From Brevundimonas naejangsanensis (lineage in GTDB: Bacteria > Pseudomonadota > Alphaproteobacteria > Caulobacterales > Caulobacteraceae), in contig NZ_CP032707.1 of NCBI RefSeq assembly GCF_003627995.1, positions 1,974,501 through 2,038,500 on the forward strand: 64,000 nucleotides of DNA, given 5' to 3'. Every line of letters begins with the position of its first letter. Position 1 is the stretch's first letter. The notes under the pieces were generated by a model that had not been told where the DNA came from, searched no databases, and saw nothing but the letters and a program-made list of their open reading frames with translations. The translations under genes and the position numbers were made by a program. Positions 25,586-35,008 of the stretch are shown here, one piece after another.

Positions 25586-27037
25586 TCAGTCGCGGTAGTT
25601 CAGCGCCGGGGTGCGGTCGCCCAGCAGGGCGCGGTACTGGAAGTTCGGGCCGCGACGGCGTTCGAACTCGGCCTTGGCGGTCGCGATCGTCTCGGGGCTC
25701 TGGAACAGTTCGGCGGTGGTCAGGGCCAGGGTCTTGGCCGCCAGGTGGGCGCCCTTCAGGCCGATGGTCGTGCCCGCCGCCACCACGTTCTGCCAGGAGT
25801 GGCCGGCCGAGCCGGGCACGAAGGTCGCCGTCGACAGGCCGACCGTCGGGGTGACCCAGGACACGTCCGACACATCGGTGGAGCCGCCGAAGTCGCCGCC
25901 GATCACGGCGTCCTCGATCTGGCCGACGCTGGCGAGGTCCGGCTTGGTCGGCAGGGTCTTCTGGATCTCGGTGGCCAGGGCGATTTCCTCGGGCGTCCAG
26001 GTGATGCCGCCGACGCTGCGCAGGTTGCGGTCCATGACGGTCATCAGGGCCTCGTTCGGCAGCATGGAATAGACGCCGCCGATGGCCTCGAACTCGACGC
26101 GGGTGCCGGTGCCCAGGGCGGCGCCGTCGGCGGCCAGCTTCACCCGCTCCAGCACGTCGCGGACGATCTCCGGATTGTTGTGGCGGACGTAGTAATAGGC
26201 CTCGGCATAGGCGGGGACGACGTTGGGCGCCTTGCCGCCGTCGGTAATGGCGTAGTGGATGCGGGTGCGGTCAGGCACGTGCTCGCGCATCAGATTGACC
26301 ATGGCGTTCATGGCCTCGACGCCGTCCAGGGCCGAGCGGCCCTTGTCGGGCGCGGCGGCGGCGTGGGCGGCGGTGCCGTAGAAGCGGAACTTGCCCGAGA
26401 CGTTGGCCATGGTGTCGCCCTGGCGGGCCGAGTTCACATTGCCGGGGTGCCAGTGCAGCGACACGTCGACGTCGTCGAACAGGCCGTCGCGGACCATATA
26501 GACCTTGCCCGAGCCGCCTTCCTCGGCGGGGGTGCCATAGACGCGCAGCTCGCCCTTGATGTTGTTGGCGACCATCCATTCCTTGACCGCGATGGCGGCG
26601 TGGACCGAGGCGGCGCCGAACAGGTTGTGGCCGCAGCCGTGGCCGCCCGCCGCGCCGGCGGATTCCTGCACGGGGTTCAGGGTTTGCGACAGGCCGGGCA
26701 GGGCGTCGTACTCGGCCAGGACGGCGATGATCGGGCCGTCGCCGGTCTTGAAGCTGGCCAGGAAGGCGGTCGGCTCATTGGCGATGCCGGGGGTGACGGT
26801 GAAGCCCGCGTCGCGCAACTGGCCCTGCAGCAAGGTGGAGCTCTGCGTCTCCTGATAGCCCAGCTCGGCGAATTTCCAGATCTCCAGCGCGGCGTGATCC
26901 AGGGCGGGCTGATTGCGTTCGACCGTGCCGGTGATCTGGGCCTTGGCCTGGGGCGACAGTTCGGCGGCCATGGCGGGGGCGGCGAGGCCGGTCAGGGCGG
27001 CGGCGAACGCGAGGACGCGCATCGAGACGGGTTTCAT
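25586..27037 (-). CDS. Secreted M20D amidohydrolase (AbgB/IAA-amino acid hydrolase-like)
   Basis: A 483-aa zinc-dependent amidohydrolase with a signal peptide (ending LAAPAMAA). Metal-site motifs: GGHGCGHNLFGAA (Cys/His ligands of subfamily D), PAEEGGSGKVYMVRDGLFDDVD and ...HSWQ near the C-terminus. The family includes p-aminobenzoyl-glutamate hydrolase subunit B and aminoacyl hydrolases; this one is exported, so a periplasmic aminoacylase-type role is plausible. GGAG lies 7 nt before the ATG. It follows a TonB-dependent receptor gene on the same strand with a terminator-like hairpin in between. An AbgT transporter is encoded at 59267-60880 but is not adjacent. Confidence 0.88.
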   Translation of the reverse strand: MKPVSMRVLAFAAALTGLAAPAMAAELSPQAKAQITGTVERNQPALDHAALEIWKFAELGYQETQSSTLLQGQLRDAGFTVTPGIANEPTAFLASFKTGDGPIIAVLAEYDALPGLSQTLNPVQESAGAAGGHGCGHNLFGAASVHAAIAVKEWMVANNIKGELRVYGTPAEEGGSGKVYMVRDGLFDDVDVSLHWHPGNVNSARQGDTMANVSGKFRFYGTAAHAAAAPDKGRSALDGVEAMNAMVNLMREHVPDRTRIHYAITDGGKAPNVVPAYAEAYYYVRHNNPEIVRDVLERVKLAADGAALGTGTRVEFEAIGGVYSMLPNEALMTVMDRNLRSVGGITWTPEEIALATEIQKTLPTKPDLASVGQIEDAVIGGDFGGSTDVSDVSWVTPTVGLSTATFVPGSAGHSWQNVVAAGTTIGLKGAHLAAKTLALTTAELFQSPETIATAKAEFERRRGPNFQYRALLGDRTPALNYRD

Positions 27038-27071
27038 CAGGGAACTCCAGAAAACTGACTTCGTGAAAGCG

Positions 27072-27101
27072 AAAAGGGCGGGGGATGGTCGTCCCCCGCC
27101 C
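27072..27101 (-). terminator. Intrinsic terminator/attenuator between receptor and M20D genes
   Basis: On the minus strand GGGCGGGGGA-CGACCA-TCCCCCGCCC is followed by TTTTC. It lies 20 bp after the receptor stop and 35 bp before the M20D start, so it probably reduces read-through into the hydrolase gene. Confidence 0.8.
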
Positions 27102-27121
27102 GAGAAGGCCTCAAGACCGGA

Positions 27122-30100
27122 TCAGAAGGTCTTGCGGATGCTGCCGTACCAGTAGCGGCCATAGGGTTGGTGAACCGTGCCCAGGTAGCCGTCGGCGGCC
27201 AGCGGCGGCTGCTCGTCGGTCAGGTTGCGCACCCCGATGCGGACGGCGGTCCCTTCCAGCAGGCCGTTGTCGAACTCATACTCGCCGTAGAGGTTGGCGG
27301 TCAGCAGGGAGTCCACCACCCAGGCCTGGCCCGCGCCGTTGGTCAGGAAGTCCTGATAGACGCTGCCCGTATAGGAGGTGTAGGCGCCGACCGTGACGTT
27401 CTGATAGCGCCAGGTGGCCGAGGCCGACCACTTCCACTCGGGGCGGCTGTTGTCGCGGATCAGGTCGCCCGCCGCGCCGCTGAAGGAGACGACGGGGTCA
27501 ATCTCGCCCTTGGCCTTGGCGTCCATCAGGGCCTGCACCTGGGGCGAGGGCTCCAGGTAGTATTTCAGCAGGTGCGAGACGTTCAGGTTGGCGCTGAAGT
27601 CGCCGACGCGGGTGCCGCGCAGGCTCCACATGACGCCCAGGTCGATGCCCTGGACCTCCTGCGGCTGCAGGTTGTCGTACAGGTCCTTGACGTAGAGGAT
27701 CTCGCCCGCCGGGGTCAGGCCGGTGCCAGCGTAGATGGCGATGTCCTCGGGCGTGGGCGCGGCGCGCACGACGTTGGGGTTGGACGAGCCCTGCTTGCGC
27801 AGCAGATAGTCCAGCGTCAGGGCGTTCTGGCCGCGGAAGACGCCGACCATGCCTTCCTGCTGCACGTTCCACCAGTCGACCGTGACGGTGAAGTCGCCCA
27901 GGTTGGCCGGGGTGAAGTCCGGCTGCAGGACCACGCCGAACGACATGGTTTCGGACTCTTCCGGCTTCAGGTTCGGGTTGCCCGCGCGCTGTTCGGCCAC
28001 GTTGCGGCGAATGCGGGCGGTGTTGACCGAGGCGGCGTCGGGGAAGGCGTTCGGGATGCTGGCCCCGACGCAGCTGCCCAGGCCCGCGATGGCGCCCCGG
28101 CGAGACAGGGCTTCGCAATAGGCCCAGTCGGTGCTGCTGTTCGAACGGGTGACGATGCTGGCGTTGATCTGCTCCAGGTTCGGGGCGCGGAAGCCCTGGG
28201 CCCAGGAGCCGCGAACGCGGACGCCCTCGGCCAGGTCCCAGGCCACGGCGACCTTGGGCTTGGCCACGTCGCCGAAGTCCGAATAGTGCTCGTAACGGCC
28301 CGCCACCTGGGCTTCCAGGTTGTGGACGAACGGGATGTTCATCTCGGGCGAGACCAGGGGAACGGCGAACTCGAGGTAGGCCGAATAGACGTCGCGCTCG
28401 CCCTCGGTGTCCGGGTTCATCGAGGAGTTGATCAGGTCGCTGTAAACGGCGCCCGAGACGTCGGTGAAGGTGGTCGTGCCGTCGATGCGATGGTCGCGAT
28501 CGTCCAGCTGGGTTTCGTGACGCGCCTCGACGCCCGCGGCCATGCCGACGGGGCCGGCCGGCAGGGTGAACAGGTCAGGCCGGGAGATCTTGAAGTCCCA
28601 CAGGGCCAGGCTGGTTTCGGTATAGCGCCGCATCTTGGTGCGGATGGCGTCCAGGGCGGCCTGGCTGCTGGGCGTGCCGTCGCCGAAGCTCGGGTGAGAC
28701 AGGTCGCCGCCGTTGAACGGGTTGTAGGCGTCGGGCGTCGACAGGGCGAGTTGCTTCTGCAGGGCGCTGGTGACGATGTTGTCGCTCAGGTCCTCGGCGC
28801 TGGCCTCGGAGTAGAGCAGGGCGGTTTCCCAGTTCCAGCCGTTCCAGTCGCCGCGCAGTCCGCCCAGGGCGCGATACTGCTTGTTGGTGACGTCCACCTC
28901 GATCGGGCCCAGGTCGCTGAAGCGATAGCCGCTGAGCTGCAGATCGACCCCGCCCGCCGGAGCGGTGATGCCCGGCATGCGGTTCGGGTTGACCGTGCCG
29001 TCGGCGAAGGTGATCGGGCCGAACGGGTTGTAGTAGTTGGTCTTGGGGATCGTCAGGATGATCGACGACAGGGTGTTGATCGGCGCCTGGCGCGCCCAGG
29101 TCTCGGCGTAGTAGCCGCCCAGTTCGCCGAAGGCCTCGACGCTGTCGTTCAGCTTGTAGCGGCCGGTCATGAACAGGTTGTAGCGGTCGACCTGAGGCAT
29201 GACGGTCAGGTCTTCGGCCGCGACGTCGGACTGGATGGCCGGATCGACAGAGACGCCCGACTTGACGCACAGGCCATTGCCCAGGGCGGCGGCGCAGTTC
29301 TTCAGGGTGCCGGGCTGGATGCCGAAGGAGGCCAGGTTGCTGCTGGCGCCCGGCAGGCGCACGGCCCCGCCCGACGTGCGGAAATAGCCCCAGGGCGTCA
29401 GCGACGACAGGCCGTTCAGCGAGGTGCTGGTCTCAAAGCCCGTGCCCGCGAACAGCGGACGGCGGTCGGACGAGGCGGTGTAGTCCTGATCCAGCGTCGA
29501 AAGCTCGTCGCGGTGGTCGTAGTTGAAGAAGAGGGAGATGTTGCCCCGGCCGTCGGCGATGTCATGGCCGCCGTAGAGGGAGAAGTTGGTCTCCCACATG
29601 TCGGTGCCTTCGGCGACGCCGTACTGGGCCGAGACGGTCCAGTTGTTCATGTCGTCGCGCAGGACAGTGTTGACCACCCCGGCCACGGCGTCGGCGCCGT
29701 AGATGGCCGCGGCGCCGTCGCGCAGCACCTCCAGCCGCTTCAGGCCCGACACCGGGATGGCATTGGTGTTGTAGGTCAGGACCGGGACCAGGTGCTCGTT
29801 CGCCTGGGACGTCGGGTGGCCCACGACGCGGCGGCCGTTCAGCAGCACCAGGGTGTTGCCGATGCCCAGGTTGCGCAGGTTGACCGAGCCGGTGTCGCCG
29901 CGCGCCGAGTTGGAGCTGGCCGGCAGATAGGCCGAGTTGAAGGTCACATCGCCCATCTGGGGGATGGAGCGCATCAGCTCGTCGCCCGAGGTGGCGGCCG
30001 AGGACAGAATCTGCTCCTCGCCGATGTTGGTGACCGGCAGCGCCGCCGTCACCTTGGCGCCGCGAATCTGCGAGCCGACGACGACGATCTCATCGAGCTG

Positions 30101-30205
30101 GGTGGCCTGGTCGGCCTCCTGGGCGGCGGCGGCGGTTGCGCCGAACAGGGCAGTGGTGGCCAGCAAGGCCGTTCTCATGCTGCGACGCGCGAAGACTGAA
30201 CTCAT
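27122..30205 (-). CDS. TonB-dependent receptor 1 (large, ~1030 aa)
   Basis: An outer-membrane receptor of about 1027 aa from the ATG at 30205; ATG codons at 30217 and 30223 are alternatives. The signal peptide ends GATAAAAQ. It has a TonB-box-like stretch (LDEIVVVGSQIRG), a plug domain with DELMRSIPQMGDVTFN, VNLRNLGIGNTLVLLNGRRVVGH and LEVLRDGAAAIYGADAVAGVVN, and a long barrel ending with an aromatic residue (WYGSIRKTF). It resembles the large receptors that take up oligopeptides or glycans rather than siderophores. Its neighbours (M20D hydrolase downstream, gamma-glutamyltransferase divergent) favour a peptide or amino-acid conjugate as ligand. Confidence 0.93.
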   Translation of the reverse strand: MSSVFARRSMRTALLATTALFGATAAAAQEADQATQLDEIVVVGSQIRGAKVTAALPVTNIGEEQILSSAATSGDELMRSIPQMGDVTFNSAYLPASSNSARGDTGSVNLRNLGIGNTLVLLNGRRVVGHPTSQANEHLVPVLTYNTNAIPVSGLKRLEVLRDGAAAIYGADAVAGVVNTVLRDDMNNWTVSAQYGVAEGTDMWETNFSLYGGHDIADGRGNISLFFNYDHRDELSTLDQDYTASSDRRPLFAGTGFETSTSLNGLSSLTPWGYFRTSGGAVRLPGASSNLASFGIQPGTLKNCAAALGNGLCVKSGVSVDPAIQSDVAAEDLTVMPQVDRYNLFMTGRYKLNDSVEAFGELGGYYAETWARQAPINTLSSIILTIPKTNYYNPFGPITFADGTVNPNRMPGITAPAGGVDLQLSGYRFSDLGPIEVDVTNKQYRALGGLRGDWNGWNWETALLYSEASAEDLSDNIVTSALQKQLALSTPDAYNPFNGGDLSHPSFGDGTPSSQAALDAIRTKMRRYTETSLALWDFKISRPDLFTLPAGPVGMAAGVEARHETQLDDRDHRIDGTTTFTDVSGAVYSDLINSSMNPDTEGERDVYSAYLEFAVPLVSPEMNIPFVHNLEAQVAGRYEHYSDFGDVAKPKVAVAWDLAEGVRVRGSWAQGFRAPNLEQINASIVTRSNSSTDWAYCEALSRRGAIAGLGSCVGASIPNAFPDAASVNTARIRRNVAEQRAGNPNLKPEESETMSFGVVLQPDFTPANLGDFTVTVDWWNVQQEGMVGVFRGQNALTLDYLLRKQGSSNPNVVRAAPTPEDIAIYAGTGLTPAGEILYVKDLYDNLQPQEVQGIDLGVMWSLRGTRVGDFSANLNVSHLLKYYLEPSPQVQALMDAKAKGEIDPVVSFSGAAGDLIRDNSRPEWKWSASATWRYQNVTVGAYTSYTGSVYQDFLTNGAGQAWVVDSLLTANLYGEYEFDNGLLEGTAVRIGVRNLTDEQPPLAADGYLGTVHQPYGRYWYGSIRKTF

Positions 30206-30533
30206 GAAACTTGGCATCCCCATTGATGATCAGCGCGCGGCTCCCCTCCGATTAGGCGCCTTGTCCCTGACCGATTGTGTCGAAGAGGCGAATCCGGTGA
30301 GCGTCGTTCGATGAAAATCAAATTCGGCGCGGCGATTTGCCTCGGTTCTGACTAAATGCGGCCATAGTGGGGTCGTCAACCTTTGCCGAATAAATATTGC
30401 TGATATCCGAGATATTGAGCGCTATAATCGCCAAAACTCGCCCTTGAACTGCGGTTTTCAGCAATGCTATCGCTAGGAATATTGACAATATTGTCCTGAC
30501 GCGGCCGCGCGTTCGCAGCTGTCGAGGGGATTT
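30206..30533. promoter_or_regulatory. Divergent promoter region of receptor 1 and ggt
   Basis: This 328-bp gap has an AT-rich core. It contains ATAAATATT (30390-30398), CGCTATAAT (30420-30428) and a perfect 12-bp palindrome GACAATATTGTC (30484-30495) about 40 bp before the ggt start. The first two words recur in the same order at 47563-47588 upstream of the aminotransferase-receptor 2 genes. No gene is visible. Confidence 0.5.
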
Positions 30534-32291
30534 GTGGCGGGGAACAGCATGCGTTTTGGTTTGATGAGGTCGGCGACGGCGGTGTCCGCGGCGGCGCTGA
30601 TGTTGCTGGCGGGGCCGGTGCTGGCGCAGGAAGCGGCGGTCCGTCCGGCGACCGGCAGCGGCGGCGACATCGTCAACTACGGCCAGATCCACAGCCCCGT
30701 GGTCGGCCGCGGCGGCATGGTGGTCAGCCAGAGCGATCCGGCCACCCGCGTCGGCGTCGAGATCCTGCGCCAGGGCGGCAATGCGGTGGATTCGGCCATC
30801 GCCGTGGCCTTCGCCGAAGCGGTGACCCTGCCGCGCGCCGGCAATATCGGCGGCAGCGGCTACATGATCATCCACATGGCGGCGACGGCCCAGCGCCCGG
30901 CCCAGACCATCGCCATCAACTATTACGGCACGGCTCCGGCGGCGACGACGCCGGACCTGCTGCTGGACGACAACGGCCGGTTCGACCGTTCCAAGCCGTC
31001 AGGCTTCATCAACGTCTCGGTGCCGGGCACCGTCATGGGCATGTGGGAGGCGCACCAGCGCTTCGGCTCCATGCCCTGGGCCGACCTGCTGGCCCCGGCG
31101 GTCAAGCTGGCCGAGGAGGGCTATGTCCTGTCCGACGGCGAGGCCGACGCCACGGCGGGCCGGGCGCGGGTGCTGGCCACCGATCCGGGCGCGCGCGAAG
31201 CCTATCTGAAGGCGGACGGCACGCCCTATCGCGCGGGCGAAATCTTCCGCCAGCCCCTGCTGGCCGAGAGCCTGCGCAAGGTGGCGCGCGGCGGGGCGGA
31301 CGAATTCTACAAGGGCGAACTGGCGCGCCAGATCGTGGCCGGCGTCCAGGCCGGCGGCGGCGTCATCACGATGGCCGACATGGCCGCCTATCGCGCCGAC
31401 GTGTCGGAGCCGATCTGGGGCAGCTATCGCGACCACCGCATCGCCTATATGCCGCCCACGGCCTCGGGGGTCAGCGTCGCCCAGGCGCTGAACCTGCTGG
31501 AGCATTTCGACCTGCGCTCGATGGGCTGGGGCAGCGTCGACAGCCTGCACCTGATCTCCGAGGCGATGAAGATCACCTCTTCCGACCGTCGCCTCATCGG
31601 CGGGGCGCCGCAGTGGAACACCCCGGCCCACGGCCTGGCCAGCAAGGAATTCGCCGCCGAGCGGGTCAAGCTGATCTCGACCGACAAGACGCTGAAGGCC
31701 GCCGACATTCCCGAGGGCAATCCCTATCCGTATGAGAGCCAGGATACGACCCACTATTCGGTGGCCGACGCCTACGGCAATGCGGTGTCGAACACCTACA
31801 CCCTGTCCAACTCCTATGGCGCGCACGTGGCCCCGGCGGGGACGGGCATCCTGCTGAACAACCACCTGGACAACTTCTCCTGGGGCACGCGCGGCGAGCC
31901 GAACTCGCCGGCGCCGGGCAAGCGCCTGGGCTCGACCATCACGCCGATGATCGTGTTCGAGGACGAAAAGCCCTGGCTGGTCACCGGCACGCCGGGCGGC
32001 GGCTACATCATCGCCACCATGGTGCAGCTGATCTCCAACGTCATCGATCACCGGCTGAACGTGGCCGAGGCCGCCATGCGTCCGCGCCTGAACCAGGGCG
32101 GCGGCGACAGCCCGCTGGAGCTGGAGGGCGGCTTCTCGCCCGACGTGGAGCGCCTGCTGCGCGAGCGCGGCCATACGGTGCGTCCGTCCATGACCATGGG
32201 CAGCACCCAGTCCATCATGGTCGAGGGCGATCGATTCCTGGGCGCGGCCGACACCCGTCGCCCGGACGCCCTGGCTCTGGGAGTGCGCTGA
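30534..32291 (+). CDS. ggt: Gamma-glutamyltransferase
   Basis: A 585-aa precursor from the GTG at 30534 (GAGGGG 5 nt upstream); an ATG at 30549 is also possible. The signal peptide ends LAGPVLAQ. Autocleavage should occur before Thr405 in SQDTTHYSVADAYGNAVSNTYTL, giving large and small subunits. The small subunit has NNHLDNFSW and GTPGGGYIIATMVQL; the usual GSPGGS-type loop reads GTPGGG here. The enzyme hydrolyses or transfers gamma-glutamyl groups, for example from glutathione, in the periplasm. It is divergent from receptor 1. A hairpin follows before the metalloprotease gene. Confidence 0.93.
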   Translation: MAGNSMRFGLMRSATAVSAAALMLLAGPVLAQEAAVRPATGSGGDIVNYGQIHSPVVGRGGMVVSQSDPATRVGVEILRQGGNAVDSAIAVAFAEAVTLPRAGNIGGSGYMIIHMAATAQRPAQTIAINYYGTAPAATTPDLLLDDNGRFDRSKPSGFINVSVPGTVMGMWEAHQRFGSMPWADLLAPAVKLAEEGYVLSDGEADATAGRARVLATDPGAREAYLKADGTPYRAGEIFRQPLLAESLRKVARGGADEFYKGELARQIVAGVQAGGGVITMADMAAYRADVSEPIWGSYRDHRIAYMPPTASGVSVAQALNLLEHFDLRSMGWGSVDSLHLISEAMKITSSDRRLIGGAPQWNTPAHGLASKEFAAERVKLISTDKTLKAADIPEGNPYPYESQDTTHYSVADAYGNAVSNTYTLSNSYGAHVAPAGTGILLNNHLDNFSWGTRGEPNSPAPGKRLGSTITPMIVFEDEKPWLVTGTPGGGYIIATMVQLISNVIDHRLNVAEAAMRPRLNQGGGDSPLELEGGFSPDVERLLRERGHTVRPSMTMGSTQSIMVEGDRFLGAADTRRPDALALGVR

Positions 32292-32309
32292 GCGGCCGCT
32301 TGCCGTTCC

Positions 32310-32333
32310 GGACGTTCAGTGATCTGAACGTCC
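32310..32333 (+). terminator. Hairpin between ggt and metalloprotease genes
   Basis: GGACGTTCAG-TGAT-CTGAACGTCC is a perfect 10-bp stem with a 4-nt loop. The tail GCTGTTGATT is only weakly T-rich. It lies 18 bp after the ggt stop. Confidence 0.6.
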
Positions 32334-32362
32334 GCTGTTGATTCAGTCGGAGGGGGAAGCCG

Positions 32363-34810
32363 ATGTTGCGCAAGGTTCTGCTGGCGGGCGCCGCCGGCTT
32401 GGTGTTGGCCGGGGCTGCGGTCCCGACGGCGGCGCAGACGGCGCCCGCTTCGGCTGCCGCGTCGGCCGCCTGGCAGGACGGGCTGTTCGGGGTTCGCCAG
32501 GACAGCCGCAAGGGCAAGATTTCGGTGCGCCTGCCCGCGCCGGGGGCGGACGGCGTCCTGGGCCGATACCTCTATCAGCCGGGCCTGTCGGCGGGCCTGG
32601 GCATGGATGGGGCGGGGCTGGATCGCTCGGGCCTGGGGCAGGCGCAGATCGTGGTCTTCCGCAAGGTCGGGGACCGGGTCTTCGCCGCGTTCGAGAACAC
32701 TCGCTTCCGCGCCGTGGACGCCGACCCGGACCAGGTGAACGCCGTCGCCGCCTCCTTCGTCTCGCCGGTCGTCTGGTCGGGCGAGGTGGCTGAGACCGGC
32801 GCCGACGGCTCGGTCACGGTCGATCTGTCGGGCTTTCTGGAACGGGATGCGATCAACGCCGTCGGGCGCCTGAAGCGGGCGAAGCTGGGGACCTTCAAGC
32901 CCGCCGCCAACCTCAGCTACGTCGACACGGCCGAGACCCTGGTCTTCCCCGACAACGTCGAGTTCCAGACGGTCCAGACCTTCACCAGCGACGAGCCGGG
33001 AGGCGAGCTGTCACGCGTCTCGCCCGAGACGCGCTCGGTCACCCTGGCGGTGCGCCATTCGTTCATCCGCCTGCCGGACGAGGGCTTCAAGCCTGTCCTG
33101 CACGACCCGCGTTCGGGCACCTCGGCCCAGGTGCTGGTGACCGACTTCGCCGCCGACCTGGACACGCCGGTGGTCAGCCGCCTGGCGCGCCGCTTCCGGC
33201 TGGAGAAGACCGACCCTTCGGCTGCCCGCTCGCCGGTGAAGACGCCGATCGTCTTCTACGTCGACCGCGCCGCCCCGCCCGCCATCCGCGAGGCCTTGAT
33301 CGAGGGCGGCAATTGGTGGGCGCAAGCCTTTGAACAGGCGGGCTATCTGAACGCCTTCCGCGTCGAGCTCCTGCCCGAGGGGGCGCATCCGATGGATGCC
33401 CGCTACAACATCATCTCCTGGGTCCACCGCGAGACGCGCGGCTGGTCGACCGGCACCAGCGTTAACGATCCGCGCACCGGCGAGATCGTGCGCGGCGTGG
33501 TGCAACTGGGCTCGCTGCGCGACCGCCAGGACAAGATGATCATCGAGGGCCTGGTCGGCGCCGCCCGCGCCGGCACGGGCGGCGAGGACGACCCCGACCG
33601 TCTCGCCTATCACCGCCTGCGCCACCTGTCGGCGCACGAGATCGGCCACGCCCTGGGCATCTCCCACAATTTCGCCGCCTCGACCTATGAGGGGCGCGCC
33701 TCGGTCATGGACTATCCGGCGCCCTGGGTGATCGCGGACGGCGACCGTCTGGACTTCAGCCGCGCCTATACGACCGGCGTCGGGGCCTGGGACCGCTATG
33801 TCGTCGACTGGCTGTACGGCGATGCGCCGGGCCAGGACCCGGTCGCGCGTCGCGCGGCCCTGGCGGCCGAGGCGCAAGCCAAGGGCTATCGTTTCGTCTC
33901 GGACGGCGACACCCGGCCGCTGGGCAGCCTGCAGGCCTACGGCGCCATGTGGGACAACGGCGAGGATTCGACGGCGGAGTTCGCCAACACCCTGGCGGTG
34001 CGTCGCATCGCCCTGTCGCGCTTTGGCCTGGACAACCTGCCTGACGGGGCGGCTGCGGCGGACCTGCGCCGGGTGATCGTGCCCATCTACCTCTATCACC
34101 GCTATCAGACGACGGCGGTGGGGCGGCTGGTCGGCGGCGTGGACTACGCCTATGCGGTCAAGGGCGACGGGCACGAGCGCGCCGACCCTATCGCCGCCGA
34201 GCGCCAGCGTGGCGCGCTGGAGGCCCTGATGCGGGCCCTGTCGCCCGAGGTGCTGGACCTGCCCGACCGGGTCATCGACCTGCTGTCCTCGGTGCAGTCG
34301 GGCAGCGGCGACCGGCAGACCCAGATCGAACTGTTCGAGGGCAAGACCGACGCCGTCTTCGACCCGTCGTCGGCGGCCGCCTCAGCGACGGAGGTGGTGT
34401 TCGAGACCCTGCTGGCGCCCGAGCGCCTGAACCGCCTGGTCGAGCAGCAACGCCGCGATCCGGGGCAGCTGGGCCTGATCGAGACGCTGGACCGGGTGGC
34501 CGTGGTAGTGGGGCCGGGCGCCGCCCTGAACCCGCGTCAGGCCGAGTTGCGCCGCGTGGCCCGCGCCCGCTACGCCGCCCATCTGGCCGCCCTGATCCAG
34601 GGCAAGGACCTGTCCTCGACGGCGCAGGGCGCGGTGCGCGACAGCGCGCGGCGGTTCGGCGAGCAGTTGAAACGCTGCCGCGGCGACCGGCTGGAAACGG
34701 CGCAGTGCGCCTATCTGGCGGAAGCGTTGACGGGTCCGGTCGAGGGGTTGAAGGCGTTGAGCGAGACGCTGCCGGTGGCGCAACCGGTCCCGCCGGGCGC
34801 GCCTATCTGA
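32363..34810 (+). CDS. Secreted zinc metalloprotease (DUF4953/DUF5117 type)
   Basis: An 815-aa protein with a signal peptide (AGAASLV-type core ending PTAAQT). The zinc site is HEIGHALGISHN (HExxHxxGxxH, near residue 425), followed by SVMDYPAPWV, a Met-turn-like SVMDY, so it is a metzincin-like peptidase. The N-terminal half contains YLYQPGLSAGLG and SRVSPETRSVTLAVRHSFIRLPDEGF, as in large bacterial zinc-dependent metalloproteases carrying DUF5117 and DUF5118. A strong ribosome site (GGAGGGGGAAG) precedes the ATG. It probably cleaves peptides or proteins in the periplasm or outside. It is co-directional with ggt. Confidence 0.85.
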   Translation: MLRKVLLAGAAGLVLAGAAVPTAAQTAPASAAASAAWQDGLFGVRQDSRKGKISVRLPAPGADGVLGRYLYQPGLSAGLGMDGAGLDRSGLGQAQIVVFRKVGDRVFAAFENTRFRAVDADPDQVNAVAASFVSPVVWSGEVAETGADGSVTVDLSGFLERDAINAVGRLKRAKLGTFKPAANLSYVDTAETLVFPDNVEFQTVQTFTSDEPGGELSRVSPETRSVTLAVRHSFIRLPDEGFKPVLHDPRSGTSAQVLVTDFAADLDTPVVSRLARRFRLEKTDPSAARSPVKTPIVFYVDRAAPPAIREALIEGGNWWAQAFEQAGYLNAFRVELLPEGAHPMDARYNIISWVHRETRGWSTGTSVNDPRTGEIVRGVVQLGSLRDRQDKMIIEGLVGAARAGTGGEDDPDRLAYHRLRHLSAHEIGHALGISHNFAASTYEGRASVMDYPAPWVIADGDRLDFSRAYTTGVGAWDRYVVDWLYGDAPGQDPVARRAALAAEAQAKGYRFVSDGDTRPLGSLQAYGAMWDNGEDSTAEFANTLAVRRIALSRFGLDNLPDGAAAADLRRVIVPIYLYHRYQTTAVGRLVGGVDYAYAVKGDGHERADPIAAERQRGALEALMRALSPEVLDLPDRVIDLLSSVQSGSGDRQTQIELFEGKTDAVFDPSSAAASATEVVFETLLAPERLNRLVEQQRRDPGQLGLIETLDRVAVVVGPGAALNPRQAELRRVARARYAAHLAALIQGKDLSSTAQGAVRDSARRFGEQLKRCRGDRLETAQCAYLAEALTGPVEGLKALSETLPVAQPVPPGAPI

Positions 34811-35008
34811 ACTCAACCCTCTCCCGGCGGGAGAGGGCTTGAGCCTCGGAGAGCCGGACGCGATCCGCGAAGGCGAGAGGGTGAGGGGCTTGTCCTGTCA
34901 GTCGGCGTCAGCCGTGGCGCGACATCTTTTACCGCGAACCCTCACCCTTTCGCGCAAGAACGCTCGCTGCGCTCTCGTGCGCTCAAGCCCTCTCCCAACA
35001 GGAGAGGG
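34811..35008. repeat. Long palindromic repeat between convergent genes
   Basis: About 200 bp bounded by CCCTCTCCCGGCGGGAGAGGG (shown in part) followed by CTTGAGC on the left and GCTCAAG-CCCTCTCCCAACAGG on the right, with inner arms GAGAGGGTGAGGGG and CCCTCACCCTTTCG. It resembles family B repeats in style but not in exact sequence. It has no coding capacity and probably works as a bidirectional terminator. Confidence 0.75.

Noticed and set aside
25278..25598. 106-codon frame between amidase and M20D genes
   Set aside because: It runs through the REP-like pair and reads as repeat-derived peptide; no ribosome site or domain.
34811..35008. CRISPR array
   Set aside because: The repetition is one long inverted repeat, without regularly spaced direct repeats. 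I saw no CRISPR-like array elsewhere in the window.
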